Positions 16,791 to 23,562 of a stretch of 64,000 nt of DNA are shown one piece after another. Below the pieces are notes generated by a model that searched no databases, had not been told where the DNA came from, and worked only from the letters and a program-made list of their open reading frames with translations. A program made the position numbers and the translations under genes. The first letter of the stretch is position 1, and the number at the start of each line of letters is the position of its first letter. The DNA comes from Falsiroseomonas algicola (GTDB lineage: Bacteria; Pseudomonadota; Alphaproteobacteria; Acetobacterales; Acetobacteraceae), in contig NZ_JAAIKB010000002.1 in the NCBI RefSeq assembly GCF_011040385.1, positions 310,001 through 374,000 on the forward strand, read 5' to 3'.

Positions 16791-17762
16791 ATGAGCGATC
16801 TCACGAGGCGGCAGGCACTGGCCGCCAGCGCGCTGGGCCTTGCCCGGCCGGCACAGGCGCAGTCGAACTGGCCGGAACGACCCGTCCGCCTCGTCGTGGC
16901 CTTCTCGGCAGGCGGGGAGCCCGACATTCTGGCGCGCGCCATGCAGCCGGCCATGCAGGAGGCTCTGGGCCAGCCCGTGGTGATCGACAATCGCCCTGGC
17001 GCGTCCACCCTGATTGCGACGGAGCATGTCGCGCAGTCGCGGCCGGATGGCTATACGCTGCTGCTGACCTCCTCCACCACCTTCGCCGTCAATCCGCATC
17101 TCCTCGCGCGGCTGCCCTACCGGCTGGAGCAGTTCCGGCCGGTGACGCAGCTGATGCGCGCGCAACTCGTGCTCTACGCCAATCCGCGCCTGCCCGTGGG
17201 CAGCCTGGCGGAGTTGATCGAATATGCGCGCCGGCAGCCCCACGGCATCACCTACACCACCACACTTCGGGGCGGCGTCGCGCATCTGGCGGGCGAGCGC
17301 ATGAAGCAGGTGACAGGCCTGTCGATGACGGATGTGCCCTTCCGCGCCAGCACGGCGGCGGCGCAGGCGTTGATTCGCGGCGATGTCGATGTCGGCTTCG
17401 ATGGGCTTGCGACCTACGCCGGCATGGTGCGCGCCGGGGAGATCCGCGCGCTGGCCATCACCGGGGAGAGGCGGGCGGAGGCGATGCCGGATGTGCCGAC
17501 CTTCGCCGAAGCCGGCTTCCCCGACCTGGCGCAGGGCTACTGGTACGGCCTGTTCGCACCGGCCGGCACGCCGGATGCGGTGATGGCGCGAATCCTGGCG
17601 GCGACGCGCGCGGGGCTGCGCGGGGATTCGCTGACGGCCCAGATGGTTGCCATGGGCGCGACGATGGAAGAGATCGAGCCCGTGGCCTTCGAGCGGCTGC
17701 TTGCCGCGGAGAGCGACCGCTGGGGCGGGCTGATCCGCAGTATCGGCCTCAGGCTGGAATAG
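16791..17762 (+). CDS. TctC/Bug-family periplasmic receptor
   Basis: 323 residues with a TAT-like leader (TRRQALAAS, cleavage after AQA). The mature part begins WPERPVRLVVAFSAGGEPD, which is the first ligand loop of the family; further typical stretches are VIDNRPGAST and FAEAGFPDLAQGYWYGLF. The ATG at 16791 follows GGAGGACGACAGG. Divergent from the acyl-CoA operon and sharing its operator region, it probably binds the carboxylate that the ligase activates (inference). No TctA/TctB partner is nearby. It is paralogous to the gene at 18472. Confidence 0.88.
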   Translation: MSDLTRRQALAASALGLARPAQAQSNWPERPVRLVVAFSAGGEPDILARAMQPAMQEALGQPVVIDNRPGASTLIATEHVAQSRPDGYTLLLTSSTTFAVNPHLLARLPYRLEQFRPVTQLMRAQLVLYANPRLPVGSLAELIEYARRQPHGITYTTTLRGGVAHLAGERMKQVTGLSMTDVPFRASTAAAQALIRGDVDVGFDGLATYAGMVRAGEIRALAITGERRAEAMPDVPTFAEAGFPDLAQGYWYGLFAPAGTPDAVMARILAATRAGLRGDSLTAQMVAMGATMEEIEPVAFERLLAAESDRWGGLIRSIGLRLE

Positions 17763-17765
17763 CGC

Positions 17766-18386
17766 TCAGCCCTCCACCTTCAGGCCGTTGAGGATCATGT
17801 CGAAATAGGCATCCGCGATCTGCGGCGCAGACATTCCCTTCTCCGGCTTGTACCAGCGGTGCATCCAGTTGAGCGAAGACAAGATCAGCCGGCCGGCCAG
17901 CGGCACGTCCAGCGGCCGCAACTCGCCGGCCTCGATCGCCGCCTGAATCAGGCCGCGCAGCAGGTTCTCGTAGCGGTCGCGCCACATCATGCGCTCCTTC
18001 TGCCGGCGCTGCTCCGGGTCGTTCCAGAAAGCGGTGGTGGAGGCGACCCAGGCCCAGCGGTAGCGCTGGAAGTATTCGCCGGTCGCGACCATGAAGCCGC
18101 GGATGCGCTCGATCGGCCGGGCGCCCTCCGGCAGGCGGTCGAAGACAAATTGGTAGAGTTCCCGCGTGGAGCCCAGCGTGATGCGGGCGTAGATCTCATC
18201 CTTGTCCTTGAAGTGATGATAGAGCAGGGATTTGGAGATGCCGCAGGCCTCGGCGATGTCCCGCATCGAGGTGCCGTCATAGCCCGTGGTGGCAAAGAGC
18301 CGCGCGGATTCCGAGAGGATCTGCAGGATGCGCTCAGCCCCGTCCAGCGGCTCCGCTGCCTGGGCTTTCACTGCCGCGCGCGCCAT
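17766..18386 (-). CDS. TetR-family transcriptional regulator
   Basis: 206 residues. The N-terminal TetR helix-turn-helix is at about 22-65 (RILQILSESARLFATTGYDG, then IAEACGISKSLLYHHFKDKDEIY), and a helical ligand domain follows. Acyl-CoA-responsive TetR proteins (KstR2/FadR-like) commonly control neighbouring CoA operons. A GACCG-N2-CGGTC site lies 61 bases upstream of its start, suggesting autoregulation. Related sites precede the hydratase operon and both Bug genes, making this the likely local repressor. Its stop is 3 bases from the convergent Bug gene stop. Confidence 0.9.
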   Translation of the reverse strand: MARAAVKAQAAEPLDGAERILQILSESARLFATTGYDGTSMRDIAEACGISKSLLYHHFKDKDEIYARITLGSTRELYQFVFDRLPEGARPIERIRGFMVATGEYFQRYRWAWVASTTAFWNDPEQRRQKERMMWRDRYENLLRGLIQAAIEAGELRPLDVPLAGRLILSSLNWMHRWYKPEKGMSAPQIADAYFDMILNGLKVEG

Positions 18387-18446
18387 GCGTCACCTCCTGC
18401 TCCACCGGCCGACCATCTGGCGCTATTGCGGCGCCCTGGCAAGGAT

Positions 18447-18460
18447 CGACCGGACGGTCA
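18447..18460. promoter_or_regulatory. TetR-type operator candidate upstream of the tetR gene
   Basis: CGACCGGACGGTCA contains GACCG and CGGTC half-sites separated by two bases. It sits between the TetR start (18386) and the end of the Bug gene (18472), as expected for autoregulation. Confidence 0.62.
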
Positions 18461-18471
18461 GGTGTTCCGGC

Positions 18472-19437
18472 TTACTCCAGGACTAGGCCCACGCGTCGGA
18501 TCACGCGGCCCCAGGCTTCGGCTTCCGTCGCGATCTGCGCGGTGAAGGAAGCAGGCGTGTTCGTCTCGATCGTCGCACCCTCATGCGCCAGGCCCTGCCA
18601 GAGCTCCGGATCCGCCATCGCGGCGACGGCGGCCGCATGGGTGCGCTCCAGCACCGGTGCCGGCAGCCCGGCCGGGGCGAACAGGCCATACCAGTGCTGC
18701 TGGCCGGTATCGGCCAGCCCTGCCTCCGCGAAGCTCGGCACGTCCGGCAGCGCGCCCACGCGGCCTTCGCCGGTCACGGCCAGGACCTTGACGCGACCAT
18801 CCCGCGCGATGGAGAGCCAGGCAGGGATGCCGTCGATCGCGAGCGGGATGTCGCCCCGCATCACGCCCTGCTGCATCGCGGGCGTGCCGCGATAGGGCAC
18901 GTCGAGCAGTTCGATCCCGGCCGCGATCTTCAGCGCCTCCCCGGTCAGGTGCGTGGAGTTGCCGCGCCCCGTGATGCCGTAGTGCAGGGGCTCCGGCGCT
19001 GCGCGGGCCAGGGCGACGGCGCCGGCCATGTCCGTAGTGGCGAAGGTCGGGCTGGCATAGAGGGCGAGGCGGGTTCGGGCCAGCATGGTGATGGGCTGGA
19101 ACTGCGCAAGATCGTAGCTCAGCCGCCGATAGAGATGCGGATTGGCCGCGAAGGTGGTGGAGGCCGTCATCATCAGCGTGAGCCCATCGGCGGGCGAGGC
19201 GGCGACATGCTCCGCCCCCAGCATGGTACTGGCACCGCCGCGGTTATCCACGATGACGGCCTGGCCGAGCCGGGGCGCGATCCCCTGCGCGAGGCGGCGC
19301 GCAAACAGATCGGGCCCGCTGCCGGCGCTGTAGGGCACGACGATGCGTACCGGACGACCCTGCGCCCATGCCACACCAGTCAAGGGCAGGCCGGCCAGAC
19401 CCGCCAGCGCCACGCGCCTTCCCATGCGATGCTGCAT
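18472..19437 (-). CDS. TctC/Bug-family periplasmic receptor
   Basis: 321 residues with leader GRRVALAGLAGLPLTGVAWAQ. The family loop VPYSAGSGPD and later stretches (DNRGGASTMLGAEH, DVPYRGTPAMQQG, GQQHWYGLFAPAG) are clear. It closely resembles the receptor at 16791 in length and motifs, so the pair probably arose by duplication. The start at 19437 has an ideal AGGAGGAAGCGTG upstream; the longer frame to 19551 runs through the operator and the LysR end. A perfect palindrome lies 39 bases upstream of the ATG. Confidence 0.88.
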   Translation of the reverse strand: MQHRMGRRVALAGLAGLPLTGVAWAQGRPVRIVVPYSAGSGPDLFARRLAQGIAPRLGQAVIVDNRGGASTMLGAEHVAASPADGLTLMMTASTTFAANPHLYRRLSYDLAQFQPITMLARTRLALYASPTFATTDMAGAVALARAAPEPLHYGITGRGNSTHLTGEALKIAAGIELLDVPYRGTPAMQQGVMRGDIPLAIDGIPAWLSIARDGRVKVLAVTGEGRVGALPDVPSFAEAGLADTGQQHWYGLFAPAGLPAPVLERTHAAAVAAMADPELWQGLAHEGATIETNTPASFTAQIATEAEAWGRVIRRVGLVLE

Positions 19438-19475
19438 CACGCTTCCTCCTGCCTCGGACGACATTTGGCAGGAGC

Positions 19476-19489
19476 TGACCGATCGGTCA
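19476..19489. promoter_or_regulatory. Perfect TetR-type palindrome (best site)
   Basis: TGACCGATCGGTCA is a perfect 14-bp palindrome in the promoter of the minus-strand Bug gene. It overlaps the stop codon of the LysR gene by three bases. It gives the consensus for the four related sites at 16475-16584 and 18447. Confidence 0.72.
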
Positions 19490-20407
19490 ATCAGCCTCGG
19501 CGCGCCCCAGGCTGCGCGGCAGTGCGGCGACGAGGAAGTCGAGGAAGGCACGCGTCTTGGCCGGAAGCAGGCTGGTCTGGCGGAAGACTGCGAAGATGCC
19601 GAGTTCGAAGCCCGTATTCGTCACGCGTAGATGTGGCAGCAGGCGCGTCAGGCGGCCTGCCTCCAGCTCCTCCCGCACGGTATAGTCATCCAGCAGCGCG
19701 ATGCCGTGGCCGGCCAGCGCCATCTGGCGCAGTACCTCGCCGTTGTTGGCGGAGAAGCGCGCCGCGATGCGCAGCTCCTCGAGCACGCCCTGGTCGAGGA
19801 AGCGCCAGACGACATCCTCCGGCCCCATCCAGTAGGCGAGGCAGTGATGCGCCAGCAGGTCGCGCGGAGAGCGAAGCGCGGGCATGCGGGTGAGGTAGTC
19901 CGGGCTGGCGACCAGAACGCGTTCGCTGCGCAGCAGGCGGCGCTGCATCAGGTGGCGTTCGGGGGGCGCACCGATGCGCAGGTCGACGTCGATGTCATCC
20001 TCGGCCAGCCGCGCGGCGTGCTCCGCCAGGCGCAGTTCCACCCGCAGCTCGGGATAGCGTTCCTGGAAGGCCGGGATCAGCGGCGCCACCACGCGCATGC
20101 CGAACATGAGGCGTGAATGGACGCGAAGCGTGCCGCGTGGCGTGGCCTGCAGCGCCGCGGCCGCGGCCTCGGCCTCCGCGATGTCCTGCAGGATCGGCTC
20201 CAGCCGCGCCAAGTATTCCCGGCCGGCCTCCGTCAGAGCGAGGGAACGGCTGGTGCGGTTCAGCAGCTGCGTGCCGAGCGATGCCTCCAGCGCCGCGACC
20301 TGCCGGGAAACGGCAGCCGGCGACAGCCCCGCGCGCCGACCGGCGGCAGAGAAGCTGCCTTCCCGGACGGCGCTGGCAAAAAGCTCCATCGCCTGCAGAC
20401 GCCGCAT
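19487..20407 (-). CDS. LysR-family transcriptional regulator
   Basis: 306 residues: winged helix at about 4-63 (SFSAAGRRAGLSPAAVSRQVAAL, then GTQLLNRTSRSLALTEAG), and a substrate-binding domain from about 90. It looks like the CrgA/AaeR branch (short linker, ERHLMQRRLLRSERVLVASPDYL). It diverges from the monooxygenase at 20511 across 103 bases, so it probably controls that gene. The downstream Bug gene follows on the same strand but has its own operator and ribosome binding site. Confidence 0.9.
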   Translation of the reverse strand: MRRLQAMELFASAVREGSFSAAGRRAGLSPAAVSRQVAALEASLGTQLLNRTSRSLALTEAGREYLARLEPILQDIAEAEAAAAALQATPRGTLRVHSRLMFGMRVVAPLIPAFQERYPELRVELRLAEHAARLAEDDIDVDLRIGAPPERHLMQRRLLRSERVLVASPDYLTRMPALRSPRDLLAHHCLAYWMGPEDVVWRFLDQGVLEELRIAARFSANNGEVLRQMALAGHGIALLDDYTVREELEAGRLTRLLPHLRVTNTGFELGIFAVFRQTSLLPAKTRAFLDFLVAALPRSLGRAEAD

Positions 20408-20510
20408 CGCCCACCTTTACCGAAAACGCACAGATGCTGCTCTCACTTAACCCATTGTTGCGCGGATCGGCCAGGGCCTAGGCTCCTCCCATCAAGGGAG
20501 GGACAGGTCC

Positions 20511-21587
20511 ATGGAATTCGGCATCTTCATCCTGATGCAGCAGCGCGGGTATCATCAGAGCTCCGCCGACGTGCTGCTCGCCGCGACCGAGCAGACCATC
20601 GCCGCGGACCAGGCCGGCATCGACGCCGCCTGGTATGCGGAGCACCACTTCTCCAACTACGGGCTCTGCGGTTCGCCCCTGATGATGGTGGCGCATATGG
20701 CGTCGCAGACGAAGCGCATCCGCCTGGGCAGCGCCATCTGCGTGTTGCCGATGTACCATCCGCTGCGGCTGCTCACGGAAGTGGGCTTCTGCGACACGGT
20801 GACGAATGGCCGGCTGAATTTCGGCGTGGGCTCCGGCTACCAGAAGTTCGAATTCGATCGCTTCGGCGTGGACATCGCCGACGCGCCCGCGATGTTCCAC
20901 GAATTGCTGGACATCATGAAGCTGGGCCTGACGCAGAAGGGCTTCAGCTACGAGGGCAAGCATTTCCAGCTGCCGCTGACCTCCATCAGCATGCGCTGCG
21001 TCCAGCAGCCCATGCCGCCGATCTGGGTCGCGGCCTCCCACGCCGAGACGCAGGCCCGCACGATCCGGGAGGGCTACAACCTCTTCGTCACCGCGCTGCT
21101 GAACGGCACCGATCGGCTCCAGCAGATGCGGGACAACCTCTCTGCCATCGCGGTCAAGGAAGGCAAGCGGATAGAGGACACCACGCTCGGCCTGCTGCGC
21201 TGCGCCTATGTCAGCGACAGCAAGGCGGAGGTGATGAGCTACCTCGAGAATGCGCGCTACCAGCGCCGCATCTCGGAGGCACTGAAGTTCCGTCGCGCCC
21301 AGTCCGATGACGGCTTCCTGGTGAAGGAGGAAGAATCGCCCAACGACCTGACGCTGGACCAGATGCACGACAACCTGCCGGTCGGCAGCGTGGATCGCGT
21401 GGTGGAGCGGATGGTGCAGGAGATCCGCATCCTCAAACCGAAGCACGTCGCCATCCAGACGCAACTCGGCGATTTCGACCACAAGACCATGATGAAGCAG
21501 ATCGAGCTGTGGGGCACGCGCATCATCCCCGCGATCCGCAAGGAACTCGGCGTGGACGCGCCGGTGGCGACTCTGGCCGCGGAGTGA
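20511..21587 (+). CDS. Luciferase-like flavin-dependent monooxygenase
   Basis: A 358-aa LLM-class (bacterial luciferase fold) oxidoreductase using FMN or F420. It begins MEFGIFILMQQRGYHQ with AGGGAGGGACAGGTCC upstream. The TIM-barrel stretches DAAWYAEHHFSNYG and LNFGVGSGYQKFEFDRFG are typical of alkanal-monooxygenase-like proteins. A flavin reductase partner is not obvious nearby. Regulation by the divergent LysR gene is likely by arrangement. Substrate unknown. Confidence 0.88.
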   Translation: MEFGIFILMQQRGYHQSSADVLLAATEQTIAADQAGIDAAWYAEHHFSNYGLCGSPLMMVAHMASQTKRIRLGSAICVLPMYHPLRLLTEVGFCDTVTNGRLNFGVGSGYQKFEFDRFGVDIADAPAMFHELLDIMKLGLTQKGFSYEGKHFQLPLTSISMRCVQQPMPPIWVAASHAETQARTIREGYNLFVTALLNGTDRLQQMRDNLSAIAVKEGKRIEDTTLGLLRCAYVSDSKAEVMSYLENARYQRRISEALKFRRAQSDDGFLVKEEESPNDLTLDQMHDNLPVGSVDRVVERMVQEIRILKPKHVAIQTQLGDFDHKTMMKQIELWGTRIIPAIRKELGVDAPVATLAAE

Positions 21588-22236
21588 GGCGGTTCCAATC
21601 CCCATCGGGAAGGACGGGGCGGTGGCGATGGACGATCCCGGCAAGTTGCAGCTCTTGACGAGCCGCTTCAACCGCTGTGCGACAGGTTTGGCGGCTGCGG
21701 AACCGGGGCTTGAACCATCCGAACGGCGCGGCGGTGAACCGGGATCGGTGCCGCCTGCCCTGCTGCTTTCGATGGCATGGTGGCGGACAGCACGCCGCTT
21801 GCCAGACCACTTCGCTGGCCAGCATGGAGATTGCGCAGAGCTGCGGCCCGATCGATGCGATGGCGCGGGTCTTCGCTCACGTGACGTCTACGAAGGCGGT
21901 ACGCCCGGTTTGTGATCGGGCGGCCCGCCTCCGCCGCTGCTGTCGCTCCTGGTGCCATCCGCAGCAGCCGGGAATTACCAAGCATATCGCTCATTGCGTT
22001 GACAATCGGTAGTGCCGGCAGCCGTTGCAATGACGCGGGCTGAAGCCCCGTACGGTTCAGTTTCTACGGCATGCCAACGCCGTATCCGTCATCGGGGAAC
22101 CGACATCGATGAGGCTGCGCAGGCTCATACCGTGAGCGCATCCGCCGCGCGGTCTTCCGAGGTCGCGCATGGGGTGTAACGGCCCGCTTCCGACGCAACG
22201 GTGGGCCGCTCCGCGCTGTGGCCTAGTCGTTCGCCG
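21588..22236. other. Long non-coding stretch
   Basis: 649 bases with no supportable gene. The small open frames here (for example plus 21622-21915) have erratic composition, no ribosome binding site and no recognisable motif. Base composition is somewhat more mixed than the neighbouring genes. It may be a decayed gene or element; no inverted-repeat ends or transposase motif could be seen. Confidence 0.5.
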
Positions 22237-23292
22237 TCACCGCGCCGTCCGCTCTGTGACTGATCCGTTCGGACCCAGCATCGTCTCTTGAGATTCGGCG
22301 GATGTCGACTGCCGGACTATCAGCCTAGCCGGAATACGCAGATCCTGTGGACCGTCGCTGGGAGGTGAGGCCGGCATGGCGCGCTTCACGGCTTCCTCGA
22401 CGATCAGGTCCACTGGCTGCTGAACGGTAGTAAGCAGGTAGCGTGGCCAGGACGCCATGGCGACATCATCGAAGCCTGCCACCTTGATGTCCGCCGGAAT
22501 GCGCAGGCCAAGCCTGTCCCGCAGCGCATCCATGCCGCCTGTCGCCAGGATGTCATTGGCGAAAAACACGGCTTCGGGCTGCCTCCACAGGCACAGGCCC
22601 TCCGCCGCCCGCCAACCCGCGGTGTAGCTGTATTCGCCGGCGGTCACGGCTTCCGTCAGCGTCATGCCATGTTCGGCAATGCGAGTGATGAAGGCGTCGC
22701 GGCGTTCGCGCGCAATGACGGTGTGTTCCAGCCCGCCGACATAGGCCACGCGGCGCACGCCAATCGCGTGGAAATGGTCGGCGATGTCACGCGTGCCGGC
22801 TACGCTGTCGCAGCTGACGGATTGCAGGTCCGTCTCGCCCGCGACGCGGTTGACAAGCAGCATGCGGCGCCCTTCCGCCGCCCAGAGCAAGTCGCGCGCA
22901 GACAGCACGGTCGCAGAGATGACGATGAGGGAGGAGATGTTGTGCAGCCGCAGCGCGGCCAGTTGCTGCTTCACGTCGGCGCCGGGCGTGACGTTGAACA
23001 GCAGGGCCTGGAGCCCGGCTTCCTGCAGCCGCTGTGTCAGCCGGTCGAGCAGCGTCGAGTAGAACGGGTTGGCGAAATCGGAAATGACGATGCCGACCAC
23101 GTCGCGGCGTTCACCCGTCAGGTTCCGCGCGATCGGGTGGGGGCTGTAGCCGAGCCGCTTGGCCGCGGAGAGGATGCGCGCACGCATCTCCGGCGCGATG
23201 GAGGCGGCGGGGTTGAAGGCGCGTGAGACGGCGGACTGGCTCACGCCGATCAACTGGGCGAGATCGCGGGAGGTCAGGGGGCGCTCATGCAT
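22237..23292 (-). CDS. LacI-family transcriptional regulator
   Basis: About 351 residues. The LacI helix-turn-helix and hinge are present (TSRDLAQLIGVSQSAVSRAFNP, then RILSAAKRLGYSPHPIARNL), followed by a periplasmic-binding-like effector domain (VGIVISDFANPFYSTLLDRL, VAGFDDVAMASWPRYLLTTV). Start candidates are 23307 and 23292; neither has a clear ribosome site, and 23292 gives the usual N-terminus. It diverges from the CoA-transferase operon. A textbook LacI-type site lies in front of that operon, so this regulator very likely controls it. Confidence 0.9.
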   Translation of the reverse strand: MHERPLTSRDLAQLIGVSQSAVSRAFNPAASIAPEMRARILSAAKRLGYSPHPIARNLTGERRDVVGIVISDFANPFYSTLLDRLTQRLQEAGLQALLFNVTPGADVKQQLAALRLHNISSLIVISATVLSARDLLWAAEGRRMLLVNRVAGETDLQSVSCDSVAGTRDIADHFHAIGVRRVAYVGGLEHTVIARERRDAFITRIAEHGMTLTEAVTAGEYSYTAGWRAAEGLCLWRQPEAVFFANDILATGGMDALRDRLGLRIPADIKVAGFDDVAMASWPRYLLTTVQQPVDLIVEEAVKRAMPASPPSDGPQDLRIPARLIVRQSTSAESQETMLGPNGSVTERTAR

Positions 23293-23309
23293 GCCAACAT
23301 GAACCATGA

Positions 23310-23326
23310 TTGCATCATTGATGCAA
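23310..23326. promoter_or_regulatory. 17-bp inverted repeat in lacI-type promoter
   Basis: TTGCATCATTGATGCAA consists of two perfect 8-base arms around a central T. It lies 18 bases upstream of the chosen LacI start, where an autoregulatory operator would be expected, but it does not match the usual CG-centred LacI consensus. Confidence 0.6.
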
Positions 23327-23470
23327 GGCTGCGGCCGCCTGACACAGGACTTATCGGTCGTGAATTCTCGACAGTATGGCCGCATGACGGAACTTATTTG
23401 CCCGAAACGCCAGCTGATGGCTTGCGTCCCGGCCTGCGCGGCTCGTGGTGAGTGCGTGTAGAAGAGGTGT

Positions 23471-23484
23471 TGCAAGCGGTTTCA
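23471..23484. promoter_or_regulatory. LacI-family operator
   Basis: TGCAAGCGGTTTCA fits the general LacI-family consensus TG-N-AA-N-CG-N-TT-N-CA at every fixed position. It lies 78 bases before the CoA-transferase ATG and faces the divergent LacI gene. Confidence 0.75.
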
Positions 23485-23562
23485 TGCTCATCTAGCGTCA
23501 TCGCAAGACATCGGCAGCCGGGGCAACCGGCCGGCACGGTGGAGGAAGTGGGAGCCAAGGAA

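Noticed and set aside
21622-21915. A 97-residue plus-strand frame
   Set aside because: There is no ribosome binding site and no recognisable motif, and composition is irregular.
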